Positions 7,416 to 15,985 are shown, numbered from the stretch's first letter. The stretch: 32,689 bases of DNA from Thermomicrobiales bacterium (GCA_041390825.1 JAWKPF010000041.1:1-32689), one strand, 5' to 3'. Notes: generated by a model from the sequence alone, not told the origin. A program made the numbers and translations.

Positions 7416-8900
7416 TTACTGATTGTCGATCTGCGCCCGTTGCAGCTTGCCGCTGAAGTCGACGTAAACGCTCTGCCATTCGGTGTAGAAATCGAGCGTC
7501 GCGGTACCCGCTTCCCGATGCCCGTTGCCGGTCGCCTTGGTTCCCCCAAACGGAAGATGAATTTCTGCTCCGGTGGTCCCGGCGTTCACATAGAGGATGC
7601 CGGTGAAAATGTCGCGCATCGCTCGATAGGCGTTGTTGATGTCTTGCGTGAAGATCGATGCGGAGAGACCATACTCGACGGAATTCGCGACATCGATGGC
7701 CTCGTCCAGCGAATCGACCGGCACGATCGAGGTGACCGGGCCAAAGATCTCCTCATTGGCAATCCGCATTCCGCGTCCGACCTCATCGAAAATGGTCGGT
7801 TCGTGGAAGAATCCCTTGCCCAGCGCTCCCTCAGTGGCAATACCGCCACCCGCCGCCAGACGCGCTCCTTCCTCTTGCCCGATCTTGACGTAGCCGCCAA
7901 TGGTTTCCAGTTGCTTCTTGCTGACCACCGGCCCGATCTGAACCGATTCGTCCAACCCGTCCCCCAGGCGCATACCGCCCGCACGGGCGACGAGCCGCTC
8001 GACCAGTTCCTTCTGCGCTCCGCGCTGCACGATCACCCGGCTCGCCGCGGTGCATCGCTGGCCAGACGTGCCGAAAGCGCTCCAGAGGATGCCGTCCACC
8101 GCCAGTTCCAGATTGGCGTCGTCGAGCACGATGACAGCATTCTTGCCACCCATCTCCAGCGAAACACGCTTGTTCAGAGCCGCCGCGCGAGCCGCCAGCG
8201 CGACACCGGTCTCAGTCGAACCGGTAAACGAGATAAGCGCCACATCGGGATGATCCACGATGGCCTTACCCACATCCTCGCCACCGCCGATGACGAGATT
8301 CACGACACCGTCGGGAATGCCGGCTTCCTGCAGCACCTCGACCCAGCGCACCGCCATACGTGGTGTGAACGACGCCGGCTTGAACACCACCGTGTTCCCG
8401 GCAATCAGCGCGGGTGTCATCTTCCACGACGGGATCGCCATCGGGAAGTTCCAGGGCGTGATGATGCCCGCGACCCCAAGCGGCTTGCGCACGGACATGT
8501 TGAACTTGTTCGGAAGCTCGGAAGGCGTCGTCTGGCCATAAAGGCGGCGCCCCTCGCCGGCCATGTAAAACGTCATGTCGATCGCTTCCTGCACGTCGCC
8601 CCGTGCCTCGGAGATGACCTTCCCCATCTCCTCGGTCATTTCGCGCGCGAACTGCTCTTTGCGCTCGTTGAGAATCTGCGCTGCCTTATAGAGCAACTCA
8701 CCGCGCTTGGGCGCCGGATAGAGCCTCCAGCTCTTGAACGCCCTGGCTGCTGCCGAAACAGCCGCGTCGACATCGCTGGCGTCGCTCTTCGTGTACTCGG
8801 CCACCAGCTCGCCATTGGCCGGGTTGCGACGCTCGAACGTCTTGCCGCTTTTTGCATCGACCCATTTGCCATCGATGAGGTTCCGAAAGTGGTCCGCCAT
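7416..8900 (-). CDS. NAD(P)-dependent aldehyde dehydrogenase
   Basis: This 494-residue soluble enzyme should oxidise an aldehyde to the acid with NAD or NADP. All core residues of the superfamily are present: Asn151 in TPWNFP, Lys174 in VFKPA, Glu249 in LEMGGKN and the nucleophile Cys283 in SGQRCTAASR. The cofactor-site segment FTGSTETG is near residue 225, and EEIFGPV and PFGGTKATGNGHREAG are also present. The frame is open to 9101, but ATG 8900 is the sensible start: GGAG lies 8 nt before it and the protein then begins like other family members (MADHFRNLIDGKWVDA). The pattern is closest to semialdehyde dehydrogenase-like members, but the substrate is not fixed by sequence. It is monocistronic. 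Confidence 0.9.
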   Translation of the reverse strand: MADHFRNLIDGKWVDAKSGKTFERRNPANGELVAEYTKSDASDVDAAVSAAARAFKSWRLYPAPKRGELLYKAAQILNERKEQFAREMTEEMGKVISEARGDVQEAIDMTFYMAGEGRRLYGQTTPSELPNKFNMSVRKPLGVAGIITPWNFPMAIPSWKMTPALIAGNTVVFKPASFTPRMAVRWVEVLQEAGIPDGVVNLVIGGGEDVGKAIVDHPDVALISFTGSTETGVALAARAAALNKRVSLEMGGKNAVIVLDDANLELAVDGILWSAFGTSGQRCTAASRVIVQRGAQKELVERLVARAGGMRLGDGLDESVQIGPVVSKKQLETIGGYVKIGQEEGARLAAGGGIATEGALGKGFFHEPTIFDEVGRGMRIANEEIFGPVTSIVPVDSLDEAIDVANSVEYGLSASIFTQDINNAYRAMRDIFTGILYVNAGTTGAEIHLPFGGTKATGNGHREAGTATLDFYTEWQSVYVDFSGKLQRAQIDNQ

Positions 8901-9220
8901 ATTCGTGTCTCCAGTTGAAGTCCGGCGCCTTCGAATGGGGTATCGGCCCCGGCGCGCAACGAACGGCAAGTTGGGAATCGGTTCGGTGACTCCCCACTTG
9001 TCGTCTTCCAATGGGCAAATCTTGACACGAAACGGGTGTTGACTTCGCGCCGGATCGATCTGCCGTGTTTCGTGAGTGGGATGGCCCATGAAACCCGGCA
9101 ATCAGCGGCAACAGCATTCGTTCAGCCAAAACAGTCGATCCCGGTCGAGCCTCCGACGCCCGAAGCTCCAACTGACCAGGCCGAGTTCGGCCCCAACCGA
9201 TGCCTGAGAAACGACCTCGC
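8901..9220. other. Intergenic region with one inverted repeat
   Basis: This 320-nt region separates the aldehyde dehydrogenase start from the end of the DUF488 gene. It should hold the aldehyde dehydrogenase promoter, but no convincing -35/-10 pair was found. The only structure seen is an 8-bp inverted repeat, CACGAAAC at 9026-9033 and GTTTCGTG at 9067-9074, with a 33-nt spacer. No gene is supported here; small open frames look like chance. Confidence 0.4.
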
Positions 9221-9808
9221 CTACCCCAGGGACTGCTCGGTTCCAGACGCGTCTTCGTGATACGTCAATCTCCCATCGACGATGCGCGCAGGCGCAGACA
9301 AACGGTGCGGCTGAGTTGATCCGTCACTCATGATGTGCCGAACCTGCCATCCCTCTGCGACCATCGCATCGGAGACGAGCGCTCGATGACACCGCCACCA
9401 AACTGCTTCCGCGCACATGATGGCCACTCGGTGCTCTCGCGCCAACACCGTTAGTTCATCGAGGCCGTTCGCAAAATCAGCGGTCTCCATGTAGTCGGCG
9501 TATCCTCGAAACGATGAATTCCGCCATGCCTGATTGCGTGAATCCGCGCGGGCAGGACGGCGTCCGCCCAACGCAGGCAGCGCCAGATAGGCAATCCCTG
9601 CGGCTTCGAGCGACTCACGCAAAGGCTCGCCGCCGAACTGCGGCGCATGCCGCGACCCGGGGTGACGTCGAATATCGACCAGAAGATCGATGTCGTGGCT
9701 CCGCAGGAGCGCTACAAACCGGTCGATCGGCAACGAGGAATGCCCGATCGTAAAGATGTCTCGGCTGCCGTCGTGATCGGATGAGGTTTTCTCGTTGTTC
9801 GCGTTCAT
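9221..9808 (-). CDS. DUF488 family protein
   Basis: This soluble protein of about 195 residues has unknown biochemical role. It carries the full DUF488 pattern: FTIGHSSLPIDRFVALL at the start, a DIRRHPGSRHAPQFG segment, LPALGGRR, the FRGYADYM motif in mid-protein, IMCAEAVWWRCHRALV near the end, and VRHIMSDG. The conserved Cys, Glu and His in that last block are the most likely functional residues. ATG 9808 is chosen because conserved sequence begins shortly after it; an in-frame ATG at 9853 would overlap the divergent gene. It is transcribed away from the DUF2945 gene with 43 nt between the chosen starts. Confidence 0.8.
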   Translation of the reverse strand: MNANNEKTSSDHDGSRDIFTIGHSSLPIDRFVALLRSHDIDLLVDIRRHPGSRHAPQFGGEPLRESLEAAGIAYLALPALGGRRPARADSRNQAWRNSSFRGYADYMETADFANGLDELTVLAREHRVAIMCAEAVWWRCHRALVSDAMVAEGWQVRHIMSDGSTQPHRLSAPARIVDGRLTYHEDASGTEQSLG

Positions 9809-9851
9809 GGATCGGCAATCATCTGCGGTCTGCTCGCGGAGAGAGGAGAAC

Positions 9852-10064
9852 ATGATGGATCGTTTCGAGGTCGGTGACCATGTCAGGTGGAACTCAGAGG
9901 CCGGAGAGGTTTCGGGCACCATCATCGCGGTGCACACCAGCGATTTCGACTACAAGGGCTACACCCATCACGCTACACCGGACGACCCGCAGTACGAGAT
10001 CAGGAGTGACAAGACCGACCACATCGCGGCACACAAGGGTTCAGCGCTTCGCAAGATCGAATGA
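9852..10064 (+). CDS. DUF2945 (TUDOR-like, HVA1 family) small protein
   Basis: This 70-residue protein matches the single-domain DUF2945 family: it begins MMDRFEVGDHVRWNSEAG, has the strand pattern GTIIAVHTSDFDYKGYTH, and ends with a pattern like YEIRSDKTDHIAAHKGSALRKI. The family is predicted to fold as a small TUDOR-like barrel; its molecular role is not established. A GGAG site at 9845-9848 serves either of two adjacent ATG codons, 9852 or 9855. The upstream in-frame ATG at 9795 would run through the DUF488 5' end and is not favoured. It is divergent from the DUF488 gene. Confidence 0.8.
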   Translation: MMDRFEVGDHVRWNSEAGEVSGTIIAVHTSDFDYKGYTHHATPDDPQYEIRSDKTDHIAAHKGSALRKIE

Positions 10065-10156
10065 CCGCACGAAGGGAACCACGGCGGTTTAAGGGAGCGG
10101 GCATGACATGAAACGCGTCAGAACGCGCCGATCTCGATGCTGATGAAGTCTGAAGG

Positions 10157-10228
10157 CTCCCCGACGTGGATTCGAACCACGAACCTACCGGTTAACAGCC
10201 GGGCGCTCTACCGTTGAGCTATCGGGGA
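10157..10228 (-). tRNA. tRNA-Asn (anticodon GTT)
   Basis: A complete 72-nt cloverleaf reads on the minus strand. The acceptor arms TCCCCGA and TCGGGGA pair perfectly, with discriminator G at 10157. The D arm is GCTC/GAGC, the anticodon loop CTGTTAA gives GUU for asparagine, and the T arm is CGTGG-TTCGAAT-CCACG. The top pair of the anticodon stem (27-43) is a C-U mismatch. CCA is not encoded in the gene. It lies 55 nt downstream of the PHP phosphatase gene on the same strand. Confidence 0.95.
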
Positions 10229-10283
10229 ATATGCGATTCAACGACGGGTGATGGTACCACATGATCGCGAACACCGCCGACGG

Positions 10284-11105
10284 TCACCAGCCCTTGCGGT
10301 CACCCCAGCGGCCACCGGAACGCTTCGCGCGACCGAAGAACGATCGCTGCTCTGGTTTTCGCTCCAGCGGCGCCTGAATGGGAAACGGCTGGTTGGCCAG
10401 AATCGACGCGGGATTGGACGCCGACATCTGAGCCGCCCGCACCGGACCGACCACTTCTGTCGCTCGGCTGAGCCCCGCTTCGAACGAACGGAGCCGCGTG
10501 CCGTTGCCATGTGCATCGGTTGCCAGAATCACCCGAGGGCAGTCACGAATGATCTGCTCACCAAGAGATCGCGCCGATCGGCCATTGACCCCTGCGAGAC
10601 TGGCATAGGTCACCTGCATGATGACCCCCCGTTCGCCCAACTCCATGACTTTGCGCGGATCGTGTTGCGCGGCAACGTATCGCTCCGGATGCGCCAGCAC
10701 CGGTTGGAATTCGACGGTCTGTATCTCGAAGATCGTCTCGGCGGACTGCTCCGGCCAAAACTCGAATGGCAACTCGACCAGGACCGCGTTGGTGCCGGCA
10801 TAGCCAATTGGCTCTCCGTCCGCCAATCGCTGTGGCACGTCGGGCGTCAGCAGAACCTCGAAACCCGGCGTCACGGAAACGCCGTAGTTGGTCAGCATTG
10901 GCGAGATCGCGCCCAATCCACTCTCCACCAGCCGTCGCTGCCGCTCGTCGAGCGGTCCGTGTAGATGTGGAGTGGTGGCGAGCCGCTTGACCCCAAGCTG
11001 AGCGAAGAAACGCAGCATTGCATCGCATTCATCGAGCCGCGATGGACCATCGTCCACATTTGGCAGCAGATGGAGATGAAGATCGACTGGCGGCGGATTG
11101 AGCAT
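10284..11105 (-). CDS. CpsB/YwqE-type PHP-domain protein tyrosine phosphatase
   Basis: This metal-dependent phosphoesterase of the PHP family has 273 residues. Family knowledge: such enzymes dephosphorylate bacterial tyrosine kinases that control capsule or exopolysaccharide synthesis. The metal ligands are visible in the right order: DLHLHLLPNVDDG at residues 8-20, TPHLH at 45-49, GFEV at 81-84, HPER at 139-142 and TDAHG at 196-200. The last 30 residues are basic and variable. The start is ATG 11105, close to the N-terminal motif. No tyrosine kinase, Wzz or glycosyltransferase gene is nearby, so its partner must be elsewhere and the substrate is inferred only from family. Confidence 0.85.
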   Translation of the reverse strand: MLNPPPVDLHLHLLPNVDDGPSRLDECDAMLRFFAQLGVKRLATTPHLHGPLDERQRRLVESGLGAISPMLTNYGVSVTPGFEVLLTPDVPQRLADGEPIGYAGTNAVLVELPFEFWPEQSAETIFEIQTVEFQPVLAHPERYVAAQHDPRKVMELGERGVIMQVTYASLAGVNGRSARSLGEQIIRDCPRVILATDAHGNGTRLRSFEAGLSRATEVVGPVRAAQMSASNPASILANQPFPIQAPLERKPEQRSFFGRAKRSGGRWGDRKGW

Positions 11106-11152
11106 GCTCTCACTTCGTTCGATGACTCGGGCGGCTGGCGTTTTCCGCCGCC

Positions 11153-11158
11153 TATACT
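11153..11158 (+). promoter_or_regulatory. Possible -10 element upstream of mdh
   Basis: TATACT, a five-of-six match to the -10 consensus, lies 69 nt before the mdh start in the divergent gap. No good -35 is found at the usual distance. Instead an inverted repeat GGCGGC/GCCGCC (11130-11135 and 11147-11152) occupies that position and might be an operator. Confidence 0.3.
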
Positions 11159-11227
11159 ATCGTGCTGGGGTGTGGCATGCGGCCGCACGCACCAGATTGC
11201 GAAGCAAAGGGAGCGGGTGAACGTCTC

Positions 11228-12181
11228 ATGGCAGCAAGCAAGCGCAGCAAAGTCACGGTCGTCGGAGCCGGTATGGTTGGGGGCACGGTCGCCCAAATGC
11301 TCGCGCTGCGAGACTACGCGGATGTCGTCCTCGTCGACATTGTCGAAGGCATGCCGCAGGGCAAAGCGCTCGACATGATGCAAGTCGGGCCGTTGATGGG
11401 ATACGACACCCAAATCACCGGCTCGAACGGGTACGAAGAAACCGCCGATTCCGATGTTGTCGTCATCACTTCCGGCATCGCGCGCAAACCAGGCATGAGC
11501 CGCGACGATCTTCTCCGCACCAATCAGGGCATCGTCAAGTCGGTCACGGAGCAAGTCATCGCGCACTCGCCAAACGCAATCATCATCGTCGTTTCCAACC
11601 CGCTCGATGCCATGTGCCATGTCGCATTCGATGCTGCCGGGTTCCCGCGCGAGCGCGTCATCGGCATGGCCGGGGTACTCGATTCCGCCCGGTTCCGCAC
11701 CTTCATTGCCATGGAAGCAGGCGTCTCGGTCGAGGATGTGTCTGCCCTGGTGCTCGGCGGCCACGGCGACACCATGGTTCCCCTGTCGCGCTATTCCACC
11801 ATCGCCGGTATTCCCATCACCGAGCTTTTCCCGGCAGATCGTGTGAAGGCCATCGAGGAGCGCACTGCCAACGGCGGCGCCGAGATCGTCGGTCTGCTCA
11901 AGACCGGAAGCGCCTGGTATGCGCCGGGAACATCGGTGGTCGAGATGGTCGATTCGATTCTGCTCGACAAGAAGCGCGTGCTTCCGTGTAGCGTGCTGCT
12001 TCAGGGCGAATATGGCATCGACGGTATCTTCGTCGGCGTGCCAGTGAAGCTCGGCGCTGGCGGCGTGGAGGAGATCTATCAGTTGACCCTCACCGCCGAC
12101 GAGCAAGCCGCACTCGAGAAGTCAGCCGGATCGGTCAAGGGTCTGGTCGACACCATGGCCGGCTTCGCCGAGCAGGCATAA
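11228..12181 (+). CDS. mdh: Malate dehydrogenase (LDH-like type)
   Basis: This 317-residue cytosolic enzyme interconverts malate and oxaloacetate with NAD in the TCA cycle. The Rossmann motif GAGMVGG is at residues 13-19, and Asp37 in VLVDI indicates NAD preference. The substrate residues are Arg86 in ARKPGMSRDDL, which marks malate rather than lactate specificity, then Arg92, Asn124 in VVSNPLD, Arg155 and the catalytic His179 in GGHGDTMVPL. The frame opens at a GTG at 11162, but ATG 11228 starts at the usual family position; the Shine-Dalgarno is weak. The stop TAA at 12179-12181 is in the same frame as the moeA coding sequence that follows at once. Confidence 0.95.
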   Translation: MAASKRSKVTVVGAGMVGGTVAQMLALRDYADVVLVDIVEGMPQGKALDMMQVGPLMGYDTQITGSNGYEETADSDVVVITSGIARKPGMSRDDLLRTNQGIVKSVTEQVIAHSPNAIIIVVSNPLDAMCHVAFDAAGFPRERVIGMAGVLDSARFRTFIAMEAGVSVEDVSALVLGGHGDTMVPLSRYSTIAGIPITELFPADRVKAIEERTANGGAEIVGLLKTGSAWYAPGTSVVEMVDSILLDKKRVLPCSVLLQGEYGIDGIFVGVPVKLGAGGVEEIYQLTLTADEQAALEKSAGSVKGLVDTMAGFAEQA

Positions 12182-12184
12182 CCA

Positions 12185-13420
12185 CTGAACGATTCCTTTC
12201 CGCCGCGCGTCCGACTCGATCTCTCGGTCGAGCAGGCGCGCGGTCGCCTTTTCCAGCGAATCGCATCGAAGTCTCCGTGCTCACTCCCGCTCGATTCGAT
12301 CCTGGGGCTCGTCGTCGCGGAAGAACTCGTTGCGCCGTTCGATCTCCCGCGCTTCACAAACTCGGCGATGGATGGCTTCGCCGTTCGCGCCGCCGACACG
12401 AGCCGGGCATCGGAAACTGCCGCAACTCGTCTCATGGTTGCCGGAGCCGTCGAGGCTGGCGAAATCTGGACGGGGACGTGCAAACCGGGCTCTGCCGTGC
12501 GGATCAGTACTGGAGCAGCACTCCCCAACGGCTGCGACGCGGTTGTTCCCCACGAGACCGTCCTGGAGCGGGGCCACGAGATCGTGCTCACACAGCCAGT
12601 CGCAACCGGGCAACATGTTCGCCCCACCGGCGAAGACGTCCGGGCAGGAATGCCGGTTCTCTCCCCAGGTACCGTCATCCGGCCCCAGGAAATCGGTTTG
12701 TTGGCGGCGCTTGGATGCGAGACCGCGTCGGTCATCGCGGCCCCGGTGGTCTCGATTCTGTCGATTGGCCAGGAGTTGCTTCCCTCGAGCAAGCCTGCGC
12801 AGGTTCCCGACGCGAATGGTCCGATGCTTGCTGCTCAGGTTCAGTGCGCCGGAGGCAACGTTGTCCGTGTCGCGCAGAGCGATGGTGACAGTTCGGGTCT
12901 TTCCGAGCTTCTCGATGACCTGGGGCAGGAGTCCGATCTCATCATCACGAGCGGGGGTATCTCCGACAGCACAGCCGACACCATGGCCGGGCTGCTCGAT
13001 GGACATCCAGAGGCAGAGCTCTGGAATGTCCGTCTTCGCCCCGGCAGGCATTTCGGTTTTGGGCGTTTCGGTCAAGCCGTCGTCCTCTCGCTCCCGGGGA
13101 ATCCTGTTGCGGCATTCGTTGGGTTCGAGTTCTTCGGCCGGCTGGCCATCGGCCTGCTCAGCGGGCGCAAAGACGATTCCGACCGACGCTTCGCACTTGC
13201 GACGGAGCCGCTGACGGGCGCGCGTGGACGCACCGATGTGATTCGCGGACACGTTCGAATCGATTCGGCTGGACAGCTCTGGATCGCCCCAACCGTTCAT
13301 CGCGGTTCGGGGATCGTGTCGTCGCTTCTGGCGGTGAACGGTCTTGCGATCTTGCCGGAATCGATTGAGCGAATCGAGGCTGGGCAACCCGTGGAGATTC
13401 GCTGGATGGGGTATCAATGA
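12185..13420 (+). CDS. moeA: Molybdopterin molybdenumtransferase MoeA
   Basis: MoeA inserts molybdate into adenylated molybdopterin, the last step of molybdenum cofactor synthesis. Family segments are NSAMDGFAV at residues 59-67, GAALPNGCDAVVPHE, the LIITSGGISDSTADTM region, and the LSLPGNPVAAFVGFE motif. Homology extends upstream of the first in-frame ATG (12368): LSVEQARGRLFQRI and VAEELVAPFDLPRFTN match the MoeA N-terminus. No ATG, GTG or TTG exists in this frame between the mdh stop and 12368. CTG at 12185, 3 nt after that stop and 8 nt after an AGG, gives 411 residues, the same length as E. coli MoeA. The usual GDEL motif reads GQEL here (SIGQELL). Partner Mo-cofactor genes are absent from the window. 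Confidence 0.85.
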   Translation: MNDSFPPRVRLDLSVEQARGRLFQRIASKSPCSLPLDSILGLVVAEELVAPFDLPRFTNSAMDGFAVRAADTSRASETAATRLMVAGAVEAGEIWTGTCKPGSAVRISTGAALPNGCDAVVPHETVLERGHEIVLTQPVATGQHVRPTGEDVRAGMPVLSPGTVIRPQEIGLLAALGCETASVIAAPVVSILSIGQELLPSSKPAQVPDANGPMLAAQVQCAGGNVVRVAQSDGDSSGLSELLDDLGQESDLIITSGGISDSTADTMAGLLDGHPEAELWNVRLRPGRHFGFGRFGQAVVLSLPGNPVAAFVGFEFFGRLAIGLLSGRKDDSDRRFALATEPLTGARGRTDVIRGHVRIDSAGQLWIAPTVHRGSGIVSSLLAVNGLAILPESIERIEAGQPVEIRWMGYQ

Positions 13421-13470
13421 GCGGCGCAGGATCGAACCTGGCGCATAACTAGGAAGACCCAGGAACGACG

Positions 13471-14430
13471 ATGCGAGGAATGGAACCGTTCTCCACTGCC
13501 AAGGGCGTGTGGAGCATCATCCGCGAGTTGAGTCTCGATGAGATTCGAGATCAGGCGATGACGCCGCCAAGCGTGCTGATCCTTTCCGATCAGCGCGACA
13601 TGGCCGAGCGGATTGCCGCGAACCTCACCGGGCTCGAATACTCTGGCTACGTCACGATTCGAAGACTGGACGAAGGGCACTTGCCGGTCGAAGGATTCGA
13701 TGTGGTCATCATCTACGACCCGGAGGCAAGCGCTGAATCCAAAGTGCTGCTCGACCGCATCCGGTCGTCTGGTGAAAAGATCGCGGCGGCGCCATTCCTC
13801 AGCACCGACCCGACGGATGAGCGGGCGCTTCGCCAGGCGCGAGCCCGTATCGTCGCTGGCAACCCTGACCGGGCTGTCGCGCTTGGCCGCTTTCTGCCGG
13901 CGTTTCGGTCTGCCGCGATCAAGCATGTCAACGATGAAACGTCGATGGCGAACGCCCAGTTCTCCCTCATCTCGAATGTGCCGACGATGGTGCCGATCCT
14001 GGGCAGTATTGCCACCGTGGGCGCCGACTTCTTCCTGTTGACGAAGAACCAGCTCTTGCTGATCTTCAAGATCGCCGCCATCCACGGGGAGGATTTGCAC
14101 GACTCTCGCCGGATCTTTCAGGAGATGGTGCCGGTGGTGGGCGCGGGCTTCTTTTGGCGAACGGTCGCACGGGAAGCCGCCGCGCTGGTGCCATTCATGG
14201 GAGGCGCCGTGCCCAAGGTCGCAATAGCCTACACGGGGACTATGGCCATCGGCAAGGCCGCGGACTACTACTATTCCGAGGGCGCCAAGCCGTCCAAAGA
14301 GACCATGAAGGGTTTCTATCAACAGGCTATGGAATCCCTGAGCCGCCGACAGTTCTTGCTTCGCCGCAATCCAAAGGAAACCGAAACCCAGTTTCGCGTC
14401 ATCGAAGAGCAAGAACTCTCCGAAGAATAG
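13471..14430 (+). CDS. DUF697-domain membrane protein with a degenerate alpha/beta N-domain
   Basis: This 319-residue protein is of unknown function. The C-terminal half (about 165-290) resembles DUF697, the hydrophobic domain often fused to small GTPases. It has two likely membrane segments around VPTMVPILGSIATVGADFFLL and ALVPFMGGAVPKVAIAYTG, separated by LIFKIAAIHGEDLHD. The N-terminal part (about 32-140) reads as an alpha/beta domain with strands such as SVLILSD and DVVIIYD, but no Walker A or other GTP-binding motif is visible, so it is not a working GTPase by sequence. The tail is charged. ATG 13471 has AGGA 6 nt upstream. It lies 50 nt after moeA on the same strand, so co-transcription is possible; a shared role is speculation. 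Confidence 0.7.
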   Translation: MRGMEPFSTAKGVWSIIRELSLDEIRDQAMTPPSVLILSDQRDMAERIAANLTGLEYSGYVTIRRLDEGHLPVEGFDVVIIYDPEASAESKVLLDRIRSSGEKIAAAPFLSTDPTDERALRQARARIVAGNPDRAVALGRFLPAFRSAAIKHVNDETSMANAQFSLISNVPTMVPILGSIATVGADFFLLTKNQLLLIFKIAAIHGEDLHDSRRIFQEMVPVVGAGFFWRTVAREAAALVPFMGGAVPKVAIAYTGTMAIGKAADYYYSEGAKPSKETMKGFYQQAMESLSRRQFLLRRNPKETETQFRVIEEQELSEE

Positions 14431-14442
14431 GCAGCTGAGCTC

Positions 14443-15939
14443 CTAGACGTCCCAGTTCTGTACGCGTTCGACCGCTTTTTTCCAGCGCGCAATGAGCCTG
14501 TCGCGTGTGGCATCCGGCATCGATGGCGCGAAAACCCGGTCGATCTCGACGTTCTGGCGTAGTTCATCCCGGTTTGCCCAAAGCCCGACCGCGAGACCGG
14601 CCAGGTAGGCGGCGCCAAGCGCGGTGGTTTCCAATACTGCCGGGCGAACGACCTCGACACCGATCAGGTCCGCGTGCAATTGCACCAGGCGATCGTTCGC
14701 AGCGGCTCCGCCATCGACCTTGAGGGTCGAAATCGGCAATCCGGTCTCGGACCGCATGAGTTCGACCAGTTCGTAAGCCTGCAGCGCAATCCCTTCGATG
14801 GTCGCGTGAGCCAGATGCCCTGCCGTGGTGCCACGGTCGATCCCGAAAATGCCGCCTCGTGCGGTTGGATCCCAATGCGGCGCGCCCAACCCCGTCAGAG
14901 CTGGCACGAACACGACTCCACCCGACCCCGATTCGGTGTCGAGCAGCCGCTCGATATCGGCAGATGACTCGATCACACCAAGCCCGTCCCGCAACCATTG
15001 CACGGCTGAACCAGAAACGAACACCGAACCTTCGGAGGCATAGCAGAGCTCATCTCCGCGTTTCCATCCGATGGTTGCCAGCAGCCCGGAGTTGGAAATC
15101 GGCACGCTGGCGCCGGTGTTCATCAGCAGGAACGACCCCGTGCCGATCGTGTTCTTCGCCTCGCCGGGCGCAAAACAGAGTTGCCCAAAGAGCGCGGCAT
15201 GCTGATCTCCCGCGATACCGGCGATCGGGGCCGATCCTCCAAGCTGGGAATCCGAGTACTCTGCAACGAATCCACTGGAATCGACTACCGTGGGAAGCAT
15301 GGCGCGGGGGATCGACAGGTCCGCCAGTAGTTCGTCCGACCACGTAAGCGTATGGATATCGAACAGCATGGTGCGCGCGGCATTGCTGACGTCGGTCACA
15401 TGAGCCGCGCCGCGTGAGAGCTTGTACACGAGCCAGCTGTCCACAGTGCCGAAGAGCGCATCACCGGCTTCTGCTTTGCGCCGGATCTCGGGATGCTCAT
15501 CCAGCAAGAGCGCCAGCTTTGTGGCGGAGAAGTACGCATCGGGCACAAGCCCGGTGAGCAGATGGAAACGCTCGCCCATCCCCCGCTCGACGATAGAGGT
15601 CACATAGGGAACCGACTGCCGACTCTGCCAGACGATTGCCGGAGCCAGGGGCTCACCGGTCGCGCGATCCCAGACAACCGTCGTTTCGCGCTGGTTGGTG
15701 ATGCCAATACCGGCCACATCGTCTAGCCGAGCGCCAGCACGGGCAAGTGCCTCGGAGAGACACCCATGAACGGATTGCCAAATCTCGTTGGCATCGTGGT
15801 TCACCCAGCCACTCGCGGGATAGTGCTGGGTGATCGCCCGTTGGGCGACCGACTTCATCTGCCCGGAACGGTCGAACAGGATGACCCTTGACGACGTGGT
15901 GCCTTGATCGATCGTCAGAACCAGTTGTTGCTCGCTCAT
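14443..15939 (-). CDS. glpK: Glycerol kinase
   Basis: This 498-residue FGGY-family kinase phosphorylates glycerol to glycerol 3-phosphate with ATP in the cytosol. The N-terminal ATP-binding signature LTIDQGTTSSRVILFD, the substrate segment GITNQRETTVVWDRATG, and the strongly conserved block LTGLGAPHWDPTARGGIFG identify it as GlpK rather than xylulose or gluconate kinase. The length is the family norm. ATG 15939 has an AGGT Shine-Dalgarno-like motif about 10 nt upstream. It ends 12 nt from the convergent DUF697 gene and starts 46 nt from the divergent aroKB gene. No glpF, glpD or glycerol regulator is adjacent. Confidence 0.95.
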   Translation of the reverse strand: MSEQQLVLTIDQGTTSSRVILFDRSGQMKSVAQRAITQHYPASGWVNHDANEIWQSVHGCLSEALARAGARLDDVAGIGITNQRETTVVWDRATGEPLAPAIVWQSRQSVPYVTSIVERGMGERFHLLTGLVPDAYFSATKLALLLDEHPEIRRKAEAGDALFGTVDSWLVYKLSRGAAHVTDVSNAARTMLFDIHTLTWSDELLADLSIPRAMLPTVVDSSGFVAEYSDSQLGGSAPIAGIAGDQHAALFGQLCFAPGEAKNTIGTGSFLLMNTGASVPISNSGLLATIGWKRGDELCYASEGSVFVSGSAVQWLRDGLGVIESSADIERLLDTESGSGGVVFVPALTGLGAPHWDPTARGGIFGIDRGTTAGHLAHATIEGIALQAYELVELMRSETGLPISTLKVDGGAAANDRLVQLHADLIGVEVVRPAVLETTALGAAYLAGLAVGLWANRDELRQNVEIDRVFAPSMPDATRDRLIARWKKAVERVQNWDV

Positions 15940-15985
15940 GGGCGCAAGACCTCATCGCCTGGACCGGGTAGCATAAGGGTCGCAA

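Noticed and set aside
9022..9047. Two TTGAC-like hexamers on the plus strand as promoter elements
   Set aside because: No -10 at a suitable distance and no plus-strand gene directly downstream.
8901..9101. N-terminal extension of the aldehyde dehydrogenase
   Set aside because: The added 67 residues are basic, unrelated to the family, and ATG 8900 has a GGAG site.
12281..13417. 378-codon minus-strand frame opposite moeA
   Set aside because: It lies entirely antisense to conserved MoeA sequence and has no domain signature.
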